From Bacteroidota bacterium (GTDB lineage Bacteria; Bacteroidota; Bacteroidia; Bacteroidales; Prolixibacteraceae), in assembly GCA_030691295.1 (NCBI GenBank), contig JAUYEQ010000037.1, positions 1 to 6,126 on the forward strand: a DNA stretch of 6,126 nt, given 5' to 3'. This document shows, piece after piece, positions 1 to 6,126 of the stretch (position 1 is the first letter of the stretch; each line of letters begins with the position of its first letter). The translations under genes and the position numbers were made by a program. The notes below the pieces were generated by a model, which ran no database searches, was not told where the DNA came from, and saw only the letters and a list, made by a program, of their open reading frames with translations.

Positions 1-21
1 CGTAAAAAACATACAGATACA

Positions 22-663
22 ATGATCAAAGCGATTATTTTCGATATGGACGGAGTGCTGGTTGACAGTGAACCATTTCACGTTGAAATAGAAAAACAGC
101 AATTTCTCATGAATCAGTTCTCGGTTTCTGACGAAGAGCACCACCGGTATATGGGCGTTGCCTCGGATGTGATGTGGAGACAAATAGCCGAACGTCATTC
201 ACTGAATGTTACGGTTGAAGAATTAACCGGGCAAAACCGTGTGGAAAGCATCCGGTTCTTTACTGAATTAAAAGAGATTCCGGTAATGCCCGGACTTGTT
301 GACCTGCTGGAAAAACTCGAACAAAAAAACTATCCGATGGCTGTTGCGTCCTCCTCTTTTCCTGAAATTATTGAACTTATTCTTAAACGGACTGATCTTA
401 GAAAGTATTTTCAGGTCATAGTTAGCAGTCAGGAAGCCGGGAAAAGCAAGCCTGAACCGGATGTTTTTTTGCTGGCAGCCCGAAAATTGGGAGTTTTACC
501 AAAAGATTGCATGGTTGTGGAAGATTCTGCAAACGGCATCAAAGCAGCCCAGGCCGCCGGAATGAGTTGTGTTGCCTATCAGGGTTCCGGAGTAAATCCG
601 CAGAGTCAAAAGGAAGCGGATGCAGTTGTCAAAAGTTACGGGCAATTGGAGATGATGCTTTAA
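22..663 (+). CDS. HAD-superfamily hydrolase, beta-phosphoglucomutase-like
   Basis: A 213-residue cytosolic HAD enzyme of subfamily IA, a usual full length for the family. All four HAD motifs are visible. Motif I is FDMDGVLVDSE with nucleophile D8 and acid/base D10. Motif II is the serine run at S110-S112. Motif III is GKSKPEPD with the conserved lysine K143. Motif IV is VVEDSANG with Mg2+-binding E167 and D168. A helical cap domain occupies about residues 15-90, between motifs I and II. The family transfers or hydrolyses phosphate through an aspartyl-phosphate on D8. Members include beta-phosphoglucomutases and sugar-phosphate phosphatases (YniC/YcjU-like), and the substrate cannot be fixed here. 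The ATG at 22 is chosen because motif I begins directly after it, although the frame stays open to base 1. No clear Shine-Dalgarno is seen, and the promoter lies outside the window. The gene converges on the peptidase gene with 6 bases between stops. The family call is secure; the substrate is unknown. Confidence 0.95.
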   Translation: MIKAIIFDMDGVLVDSEPFHVEIEKQQFLMNQFSVSDEEHHRYMGVASDVMWRQIAERHSLNVTVEELTGQNRVESIRFFTELKEIPVMPGLVDLLEKLEQKNYPMAVASSSFPEIIELILKRTDLRKYFQVIVSSQEAGKSKPEPDVFLLAARKLGVLPKDCMVVEDSANGIKAAQAAGMSCVAYQGSGVNPQSQKEADAVVKSYGQLEMML

Positions 664-669
664 TTTTAC

Positions 670-3465
670 TCAATACCCCAATTCCTTTCCTTTTCTAATC
701 GCCGGTATTCCATATTGCATCCATGCCGGCATTTGTTCGCCTTTCAGGTAATGATCGAAAAACTGTTTCATTCGGATGGTTAAATCCATGCGGTTGGCCC
801 AGCTTTCGGCCTTCAGGTTATGCTCTTCGTTGTTATAGGTCAACATCCAAACTGGTTTGTTCAGGCGACGCATGGCTGTAAAAAGTTCAATCCCCTGGTA
901 CCACGGAACAGCTCCATCGTTGTCGTTGTGCATGATGAGCAGTGGTGTTTTTATTTTCGGCACATAAAACAATGGCGAGTTTTCGATGTATTGCAGCGGT
1001 TTGTCCCACAATGTTCCGCCAATCCGGCTTTGCGACTGTTCATATTGAAACATTCTGGATCGCCCTGATTCCCAGCGGATTCCTCCATACGCGCTGGTCA
1101 TGTTGCTGACAGGTGCGCCAGCCATTGCTGCGGTAAACATGTTGGTTTGGGTAATGAGCCATGCTGCCTGGTATCCGCCCCAGCTTTGGCCCTGAATGCC
1201 TATTTTATTCCGGTCGATAAACGGCGACATGCTGGCAACAAACTGGGTTCCGCTAACCACTGCATCAAAAGCTGACTGTCCCGGATAACCTTCGTCATAA
1301 GGGATGTCAGGAACAAAAACAATGTAATCGTTGCTCGCGAAAAACGTGCGGTTAACAGTTGATCGGGAGGGCGAAGGAGCAGTATAAGTATGCAGGTTAT
1401 CGGCACTGCGCTCGTAAAAATATACCACCATCGGGTATTTTCTGTCAAGGTCAATTGTTTCAGGAAAATATAGCAAGCCTTCAAGCGGTTTCCCGGAGAA
1501 AGAATCCCAGTGAACCAAACGGACAACCGGCCAAACGAACGATTTTTGCTGCGGATTGGAATCAGAAAGTCTGCGGCGATGTTCGAACAATTGATTTCCG
1601 GTCCACACATCAGGCGATTCGTTAATGTTTTCGCGGGTCCAGATCAGTTGCTCTGCATTTTTGGCCTTTGCCAGTTTTTCGAACTTATAATTTTCCATGA
1701 TCAGCAAACGTGGTTCGGTGAAGCTTCGGAAGTCGGCGCTGAAGTAACCTCCTGATTTTGTGCGTTCGTCGAAAGCTGAAACAATGACTGGCTTGTTGGT
1801 ATCGATAAATTCCTCTTCCGGATCGAGTTTCTGGTAGCGAAATTTCAGGAAATTTTTTCTTCCATAGTTTCGGGTGGCACTCATGGGTACTCTGGCACCT
1901 TCCAGATCAACTCTCCAAATGTCGTAACGATCGTACAAAAACACAGTTTTGTCGTTTTCCGACCAACCGGCGATACCGTATGCGTTTGGATCTGCGGGCA
2001 TATCCCAGCGTTCGTCGAAAAACGAAACCGGAATTTGGGAACTCAGATCCAGAGACTCCTTCGCATTTATGTCTGTTGAACGCGAGTAGTAAATGCTGTC
2101 GGCCGGATCGTACCAAACAACGTAATTTCCGCCGGGCGATAATGAAACCAGTGATTTATCCTGAACAATTATTCTTTTTGTTCCGGTTTCCACATCAATC
2201 AGGTAATAGTCGGCATTTGGTTTGCCCGACCACGATGACTCCAGTTTGTAGGGTGACGGATCGATTCCAAGCGCAAAACGGCCATTCCCTTTCTGTATGG
2301 TTTTTACGTCGCGTACAGCAGGGTCGCCCAATTGAATAAATTTGTCTTTATCGATGAGGTAAACCGCGGCATAGGTTCGTTTCTTTTCATTTTCAAGATT
2401 GATTTTCTGCTCTGGCTGCAACTCCTTGTCATTCCATGACCAAATGTCGAGTATCGGTTTTTCATCTTCCAAAAGAGAGTCCTTTGGTTCGGCTTGAGGC
2501 TTTCTGTTTGTTCCGAAGAAAATACGCTGCCCATTATCTGAAAACGAAAGTTCTGCAAATTCTGAAGGAGCCCACCCAAGCGGCATTCCTTGTATTTCAG
2601 GAATGACAACAGGTTTTGGTTCGCCGGTAGTGAGCGATCCGTAGTATAAACTGAATGCTTTTTCCTTTATGGTATCAGTCGAAAACAGAAATCCGTATTT
2701 GCCGCCTTGCTGGTCGGAAGTTATCTTTTTTGCTGTTCCAATCTTATTAAATAGGATGTATGGTTTCCTTTTATCGGTGTCAAAAACCACTATTTCAGTG
2801 CGATCGGCCGAATCTTTGGTCTGGCGGATAAAAGTTACACTGTGCCCGAGCGGTGCATAATAATATTCGGTTACATTCTGAAAGCAAACCGTATCTCCGG
2901 GAGCTGCGTGAAACAAAACCAACTGGTATTTGGTGTCGGTTGAGGCATCTTTGTTTTTTTTCTCAGCCGGATCCTTCGCTTTTCCCGGTTTTTTCATGTC
3001 GGTAAGAAATGCTACCCATCGGGCATTTTCTTTGGGAATTGAATATTGTTTCAGGTTGGGAAATGCATAAGCTTTGTGTCGCCTGTTAACTAATATTCCC
3101 AGACTGTCTTTGGGCATTTCCTCCTTTTTGAGCTTTTTCTTTTTTGCACTCCTGATTGAGTCTTCGGGCTGTTTTATTTTGTAAACGATGAAGTCAGATC
3201 CAGCAGAAAACTGTGCATCGAACCCTCTGCTGATTGTATCCGCTTTTTTACCATCGATTGATTTTACAATGAGGTTGCCGTCGCCTTTTTGCGGATTAAG
3301 TTCGAAAGCAACCAGTTTGCCATCGTTTGAAACAATGGGTTTATTCAGCACTTTCCATGCGGCAAAGTCGTCTGTCGAAAGTGGCTTTTTATCTGTTTCC
3401 TGGGCATTCAGGTTCAGCGTAAAGAAAAAAGTGCAAATCAGAAATGTTAAACCGGCTAGTTTCAT
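670..3465 (-). CDS. Secreted S9-family serine peptidase (prolyl oligopeptidase / dipeptidyl-aminopeptidase type)
   Basis: A 931-residue peptidase counted from the ATG at 3465. Residues 1-21 form a signal peptide (MKLAG, then a hydrophobic core, then LNA|QE), so the protein is probably periplasmic. About residues 30-650 match the expected size and character of the S9 beta-propeller. About 660-931 form the alpha/beta-hydrolase domain. The catalytic triad is visible: S761 in GIQGQSWGGY (codon 1183-1185), D850 in HNDNDGAVPW (codon 916-918) and H882 in NEEHNLK (codon 820-822). S9 enzymes cleave short peptides, often after proline or releasing dipeptides; the specificity of this one is unknown. A lysine-rich stretch lies near residues 108-114. 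The frame stays open to an ATG at 3531 (and one at 3501), but the signal peptide starts at 3465 and a TATCTTTG promoter box lies at 3490-3497, inside that extension, so the longer forms are unlikely. The gene is monocistronic here, divergent from the MNT gene and convergent with the HAD gene. Confidence 0.93.
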   Translation of the reverse strand: MKLAGLTFLICTFFFTLNLNAQETDKKPLSTDDFAAWKVLNKPIVSNDGKLVAFELNPQKGDGNLIVKSIDGKKADTISRGFDAQFSAGSDFIVYKIKQPEDSIRSAKKKKLKKEEMPKDSLGILVNRRHKAYAFPNLKQYSIPKENARWVAFLTDMKKPGKAKDPAEKKNKDASTDTKYQLVLFHAAPGDTVCFQNVTEYYYAPLGHSVTFIRQTKDSADRTEIVVFDTDKRKPYILFNKIGTAKKITSDQQGGKYGFLFSTDTIKEKAFSLYYGSLTTGEPKPVVIPEIQGMPLGWAPSEFAELSFSDNGQRIFFGTNRKPQAEPKDSLLEDEKPILDIWSWNDKELQPEQKINLENEKKRTYAAVYLIDKDKFIQLGDPAVRDVKTIQKGNGRFALGIDPSPYKLESSWSGKPNADYYLIDVETGTKRIIVQDKSLVSLSPGGNYVVWYDPADSIYYSRSTDINAKESLDLSSQIPVSFFDERWDMPADPNAYGIAGWSENDKTVFLYDRYDIWRVDLEGARVPMSATRNYGRKNFLKFRYQKLDPEEEFIDTNKPVIVSAFDERTKSGGYFSADFRSFTEPRLLIMENYKFEKLAKAKNAEQLIWTRENINESPDVWTGNQLFEHRRRLSDSNPQQKSFVWPVVRLVHWDSFSGKPLEGLLYFPETIDLDRKYPMVVYFYERSADNLHTYTAPSPSRSTVNRTFFASNDYIVFVPDIPYDEGYPGQSAFDAVVSGTQFVASMSPFIDRNKIGIQGQSWGGYQAAWLITQTNMFTAAMAGAPVSNMTSAYGGIRWESGRSRMFQYEQSQSRIGGTLWDKPLQYIENSPLFYVPKIKTPLLIMHNDNDGAVPWYQGIELFTAMRRLNKPVWMLTYNNEEHNLKAESWANRMDLTIRMKQFFDHYLKGEQMPAWMQYGIPAIRKGKELGY

Positions 3466-3489
3466 AAAAGATCTTTCAAAGTTGGATTT

Positions 3490-3497
3490 CAAAGATA
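3490..3497 (-). promoter_or_regulatory. Bacteroidota-type -7 promoter box for the S9 peptidase
   Basis: On the minus strand these bases read TATCTTTG, an exact match to the Bacteroidota -7 consensus TAnnTTTG used by the primary sigma factor. Transcription would be expected to start 4-7 bases downstream, near 3484-3486, giving a leader of about 20 bases before the ATG at 3465. No matching TTG -33 element at the usual 19-21 base spacing is obvious. Its place upstream of the signal-peptide start supports both the promoter and the start choice. Confidence 0.65.
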
Positions 3498-3504
3498 ACA
3501 TTTG

Positions 3505-3526
3505 AACTGCTGTATAGATTGCAGTT
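3505..3526. repeat. 6-bp inverted repeat upstream of the peptidase promoter box (possible operator)
   Basis: AACTGC at 3505-3510 and GCAGTT at 3521-3526 are perfect reverse complements separated by 10 bases. The flanks TTG (3502-3504) and CAA (3529-3531) continue the symmetry only if a two-base bulge is allowed. The repeat lies 8-29 bases upstream of the -7 box on the minus strand, where a regulator or the -33 contact would sit. A 6-bp repeat can arise by chance, so a regulatory role is only an inference. Confidence 0.3.
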
Positions 3527-3632
3527 GTCAAACATTAAAACAGCCGGAAAGGGATTTACCATTAAGATTGCGTGGCAACTTTTTGTGCACCCAGTGTTCA
3601 GATTATGTGCTGCCACCGTTTCTGTTTTTTTC

Positions 3633-3640
3633 TATCTTTG
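3633..3640 (+). promoter_or_regulatory. Bacteroidota-type -7 promoter box for the MNT-HEPN pair
   Basis: The plus strand reads TATCTTTG here, an exact TAnnTTTG match and identical to the box driving the divergent peptidase gene. The ATG of the MNT gene lies 19 bases downstream of the box, so a start near 3645-3647 would give a leader of only about 13-15 bases. No clear TTG -33 element is seen. The stretch between the two divergent boxes (3498-3632) contains no other gene. Confidence 0.65.
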
Positions 3641-3659
3641 GTGAAGCAATTATTATTCC

Positions 3660-3974
3660 ATGAGAAAAAATTTAATACTTGATAAGATAAGCAAATCGAT
3701 CCACTCCAAGGATCCTCGCGCAGAAGCAATTCTCTTTGGTTCACGTGCTAGGGGAGATCACCGTGATGATTCTGATTGGGATATCCTCATTCTGGTTGAT
3801 AATAATAAGGTTACCAATGAGATTGATGATTTGTTCAGGGACGAATTATATTCTATCGAACTGGAATCCGGACAAATCATTTCATCTTTTATTTATTCAA
3901 AGGATTACTGGAAAAATAGTCTAAAGTATTCTCCTTTATACAAAAATGTAACCAGAGAAGGCATCAGCATATGA
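3660..3974 (+). CDS. Minimal nucleotidyltransferase (MNT) domain protein, putative antitoxin
   Basis: A 104-residue single-domain protein of the DNA polymerase beta nucleotidyltransferase fold. The signature GSRARGDHRDDSDWD is visible. It fits the GSX10DXD motif: G27-S28 for the nucleotide phosphates and D39/D41 as metal-binding carboxylates. A third carboxylate is not certain; E67 or E69 in the strand before IISSFIYSK are candidates. The C-terminus (SPLYKNVTREGI) resembles that of small MNT proteins paired with HEPN proteins. In the studied MntA/HepT systems the MNT partner AMPylates and silences the HEPN toxin; the same role here is inferred from family and context. The stop overlaps the HEPN start in ATGA, showing translational coupling. 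A TATCTTTG promoter box lies just upstream. By hand count the pair is about 37% GC, lower than most sampled lines of the neighbours, which fits horizontal acquisition. Confidence 0.88.
   Translation: MRKNLILDKISKSIHSKDPRAEAILFGSRARGDHRDDSDWDILILVDNNKVTNEIDDLFRDELYSIELESGQIISSFIYSKDYWKNSLKYSPLYKNVTREGISI
3955..3961 (+). promoter_or_regulatory. Shine-Dalgarno-like site for the HEPN gene
   Basis: The purine run GAGAAGG inside the end of the MNT gene lies 9 bases before the HEPN ATG at 3971. It is the clearest ribosome-binding-like sequence seen in a window whose other starts lack one. It supports the ATGA-overlap start and could let the HEPN protein be made by fresh initiation as well as by coupling. 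Confidence 0.4.
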
Positions 3975-4363
3975 GTATTGAAAATCGTGAAGAGTATATT
4001 AATTACAGGTTTCAGCGGGCAGTTGAATCGTATGAGGAAGCTTTGATATTAGCCGACAACAAACGTTGGAATGCAGTTATTAACCGGTTATATTATTCCT
4101 GTTTCTATGCAGTGGTAGCCCTGCTCCTGAAGAATAATATCGAAACACAAACTCACGATGGAGCAAGAACTCAGTTTGGACTCAATTTCGTTAAACCCGG
4201 AATAGTTGAAACAAAATATGGAAAACTATTCTCCAAGCTTTTCGATTACAGACAAAAAGGAGATTACGGAGATTTGTTCGATTATGATGAAGCGCTGGTT
4301 TTTCCTTTGATAATTCAGGTGAAAGAATTTATTGAGGAGTTGAAAAGAGTAGCTGTTGGATAA
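3971..4363 (+). CDS. HEPN-domain protein (UPF0332 type), putative toxin partner of the MNT protein
   Basis: A 130-residue all-helical protein with the look of the UPF0332/HEPN family. It has an N-terminal helix (YRFQRAVESYEEA), the core helix NRLYYSCFYAVVALLL at about residues 38-53, a THDG segment near 61-64, and the C-terminal signature DYRQKGDYGD at about 92-101. Many HEPN proteins are metal-independent RNases using an RX4-6H motif. Here R39 is present, but the residue seven positions on is Y46, where relatives with RX6H carry histidine, so RNase activity is uncertain. H62 is the only histidine in the protein. The gene starts by a 4-base ATGA overlap with the MNT gene, the usual order of MNT-HEPN pairs, so a toxin-antitoxin or related two-protein complex is the best reading. 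It converges on the response-regulator gene, 19 bases away. The family call is good; the biochemical function is not established. Confidence 0.85.
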   Translation: MSIENREEYINYRFQRAVESYEEALILADNKRWNAVINRLYYSCFYAVVALLLKNNIETQTHDGARTQFGLNFVKPGIVETKYGKLFSKLFDYRQKGDYGDLFDYDEALVFPLIIQVKEFIEELKRVAVG

Positions 4364-4382
4364 ACTTTAGTCACTTTACCCT

Positions 4383-5150
4383 TCACAAATCCAGCCATTC
4401 CTTAAACCCAGCCACTTTATCGCGGCTCACAATGATGCTTTCCTCATTAGGTTTTTTTAGTTTGATTTTCAGGCGGCTGTTTGAATACACAACAATGTCG
4501 GCAATCGATTGATTGCTCAGGATGTATTTTCGGTTGATGCGGAAAAACTTTTGCTCGTCAACCATTTCCGAAATACGGTCGAGCGAATAATCAACCAGGT
4601 AAGTTCTGAAATCGGCTGTACACAGGTAAGTTGCTTTTTCGAGGCTGTAAAAAAAGAGAATGTCTTCTACCGGAATGGATTTCAGGTGTTCGCCCACTTT
4701 AATCACAAACCGGGTTTTGTATTGTTTCCTGATCATTTCCTTCACCTTGTTCAACAACTCAATTGTGATCGCTGGTGTTTCCTGAACATTGCTGATTTGC
4801 CGGCTGAATTTCAGGAAAGCGGCTTCCAGTTCGTTATAGGCAATTGGTTTCAGCAGGTAATCAACACTGTTTACCTTGAAAGCTTTTATGGCATATTCCT
4901 CATAAGCCGTTGTGAAAATTACGGGGCAGGGAACTTTCACACGTTCAAAAATCTCGAAGCTCAAGCCGTCGGCCAGTTGAATGTCCATAAACACAAGGTC
5001 GGGCGCGGCGTTTTGCTGAAACCATTCTACAGCGCCACTCACTGAATCAATTACAGAAAGAATCGAAACTTGTGAATCAAATTTCAGGATTAATTGCCGG
5101 AGCCACTCTGCCGCAGGCTTTTCGTCTTCAATGATAAGTACTTTATACAT
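4383..5150 (-). CDS. LytTR-family two-component response regulator
   Basis: A 255-residue response regulator of the LytR/AlgR type. The receiver domain covers about residues 1-120: the acidic pocket is E8-D9, the phospho-acceptor is D56 in DLVFMDIQLADG, the switch threonine lies in IFTTAY (T80/T81), and the conserved lysine is K101 in YLLKP. A linker follows, then a LytTR DNA-binding domain at about 145-255, with the typical FFRINRKYILS segment near its middle and VSRDKV near its end. The domain binds direct-repeat DNA sites as a dimer; its targets cannot be read from this window. The ATG lies 4 bases after the stop of the kinase gene, so the two genes form one operon, with the kinase transcribed first. 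No Shine-Dalgarno is apparent, consistent with coupled translation. By family knowledge its partner kinase phosphorylates D56. No residues expected of an active protein appear to be missing. Confidence 0.95.
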   Translation of the reverse strand: MYKVLIIEDEKPAAEWLRQLILKFDSQVSILSVIDSVSGAVEWFQQNAAPDLVFMDIQLADGLSFEIFERVKVPCPVIFTTAYEEYAIKAFKVNSVDYLLKPIAYNELEAAFLKFSRQISNVQETPAITIELLNKVKEMIRKQYKTRFVIKVGEHLKSIPVEDILFFYSLEKATYLCTADFRTYLVDYSLDRISEMVDEQKFFRINRKYILSNQSIADIVVYSNSRLKIKLKKPNEESIIVSRDKVAGFKEWLDL

Positions 5151-5154
5151 GATT

Positions 5155-6123
5155 CTAATTGGTTAACAGTGGAATACTTACCCGAAAATGCTCTGAATTG
5201 AAATTGATGGTCATTTCCTTTTTAGTAAAAAATTTGTATCGGTCGCTGATATTTTTAATTCCCGTTCCGGAGCCTTCTGATCCTGATTTTTTCTGAAGCC
5301 GGTTTTCTACCACAAGATACTGGTCGTCAGTAGTGAAAATGCGAATTTGCAAAGGTTTTTTATCTGATATTTCGTTGTGTTTGATGGCATTTTCGACCAG
5401 CATTTGCAGGGATAAAGGTATAACTTTGAGATTTTTGGCGCTGACATCAATTTGCACATCCAGATTTGTTCCGAACCTTATTTTCTGTAAAAAAATGTAC
5501 GATTCCAGAAATTTCAATTCGGTTTCGAGTGCTACCAGTTCCTGGTCTTTCTGGTCGAGTACGTATCGATAAACTTCAGAGAGCTGTTTCACGAATTCTA
5601 TCGCTTTTTCAGGATTGGTGCTGATGAGCGAAGTCAGTGAATTCAGGTTATTGAAAAGGAAATGTGGGTTTACCTGACTTTTCAGTGTTTCGTACTGCAG
5701 CGCCAGTTGTTCGCGTTTGAGTTTTTCCTGCTGAACGGCAGCCTCTTTCCAGTTTTTGAAAAACATGATTGCGTTGGAAATCAGCGAGCCTGCAAAAACG
5801 AAAAGAAAGGCAACCTTTGCCATAAAAAAGCCTGTTTCCATAAAATAGGTTGATGTGATTTTCTGTTTCCAAAAGAAACCTGTTATCAGTATGGCCACTA
5901 CGATGAGTATCATGGAGAACACAATAGTAATAAAAAATTGCACGACAAGCCGTTTTAGCGGGAAATGCAGCCATGGCAGTGTGCGATCAAGTATGTTAAT
6001 CATAAATGTAAGTCCGAGCGCAAAAGAACCTCCCACGACTACTGAATTTATCGAGCCATAAAGAAACATTTGTCCGGTTAGATTATCTCCTTTGAGCGTA
6101 AAAAGCATGATCAGGTTTCCCAT
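5155..6123 (-). CDS. LytS/YehU-type sensor histidine kinase (start may lie beyond the window)
   Basis: At least 322 residues of a membrane histidine kinase with a His_kinase domain (PF06580 type). Three hydrophobic segments lie at about residues 21-44, 60-82 and 100-122, with WLHFPLKRL between the first two. A charged, probably coiled, linker spans 122-150. The H-box is SQVNPHFLFNNLNSL with phospho-acceptor H154. The ATPase part has an N-box (MLVENAIKHNE, N245) and a glycine-rich lid (GSGTGIKNISDRY, about 284-296). The protein ends in SIPLLTN. No extracellular or PAS sensor domain is seen, so the signal is probably sensed within or at the membrane. The frame is still open at the window edge, and relatives usually carry four membrane segments, so the ATG at 6123 may be internal and the true start outside. 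The stop lies 4 bases before the LytTR regulator gene, its evident partner. Any operon promoter is outside the window. Confidence 0.92.
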   Translation of the reverse strand: MGNLIMLFTLKGDNLTGQMFLYGSINSVVVGGSFALGLTFMINILDRTLPWLHFPLKRLVVQFFITIVFSMILIVVAILITGFFWKQKITSTYFMETGFFMAKVAFLFVFAGSLISNAIMFFKNWKEAAVQQEKLKREQLALQYETLKSQVNPHFLFNNLNSLTSLISTNPEKAIEFVKQLSEVYRYVLDQKDQELVALETELKFLESYIFLQKIRFGTNLDVQIDVSAKNLKVIPLSLQMLVENAIKHNEISDKKPLQIRIFTTDDQYLVVENRLQKKSGSEGSGTGIKNISDRYKFFTKKEMTINFNSEHFRVSIPLLTN

Positions 6124-6126
6124 TGT

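Noticed and set aside
1200..1610. Minus-strand open frame of 136 codons inside the peptidase gene
   Set aside because: It is out of frame within the alpha/beta-hydrolase domain that carries the catalytic triad; the composition is that of a shadow frame with no family resemblance.
3403..3465. Possible lipoprotein signal in the peptidase (cysteine at residue 11)
   Set aside because: The cysteine lies inside the hydrophobic core, with too short a segment before it; cleavage after LNA at residue 21 fits an ordinary signal peptide better.
3611..3648. Weak inverted repeat TGC-CACC / GGTG-AA-GCA around the MNT promoter box
   Set aside because: The arms are only 4 and 3 bases with a bulge and a 22-base loop, within chance expectation.
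4509..5045. Plus-strand open frame of 178 codons
   Set aside because: It is fully antisense to the well-supported LytTR regulator gene and shows no recognisable domain; the length is explained by the codon composition of the opposite strand.
4441..5700. Recurrent TTTCAGG (CCTGAAA on the coding strand) in the regulator and kinase genes
   Set aside because: Many copies arise from Leu-Lys codons (CTG AAA) and other in-gene codon pairs; no regular spacing or intergenic copies suggest a functional repeat.

Overview
The window looks like chromosomal DNA from a member of the Bacteroidota. Three things point that way. Two exact copies of TATCTTTG, the Bacteroidota -7 promoter box (TAnnTTTG), sit just upstream of two genes. 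Start codons mostly lack clear Shine-Dalgarno sequences. The protein families (a long exported S9 peptidase, a LytS-type kinase with a LytTR regulator, a UPF0332-type HEPN protein) are typical of the phylum. The exact genus cannot be told from the sequence.

Layout. Bases 22-663 (+) encode a HAD-superfamily phosphatase or phosphomutase. It converges, with only 6 bases between stop codons, on a very large gene (670-3465, -) for a secreted S9-family (prolyl oligopeptidase-like) serine peptidase. Bases 3466-3659 form a divergent promoter region with one TATCTTTG box per strand and a short inverted repeat. Bases 3660-4363 (+) hold a two-gene module, a minimal nucleotidyltransferase (MNT) followed by a HEPN-domain protein, overlapping by ATGA. 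This module converges, 19 bases apart, on a two-component operon on the minus strand: a LytTR response regulator (4383-5150) preceded by its LytS/YehU-type histidine kinase (5155-6123 or beyond, reaching the window edge).

How the genes work together. The kinase and regulator are almost certainly partners: they are 4 bases apart, on one strand, and of matching families. The MNT and HEPN genes are translationally coupled and belong to the MNT/HEPN class of presumed toxin-antitoxin pairs. By hand count this module is more AT-rich (about 37% GC) than sampled lines of most neighbouring genes (40-52%), which fits a small accessory insertion between housekeeping-like genes. The HAD protein and the peptidase show no evident functional link with each other or with the rest.

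The most noteworthy points are three. The HEPN protein has tyrosine where the RX4-6H ribonuclease motif expects histidine. The promoter box lies inside the 5' extension of the peptidase reading frame and therefore fixes its start at 3465. The module sits between two minus-strand units with almost no spacer. No RNA gene, CRISPR array, insertion sequence or convincing intrinsic terminator was seen.
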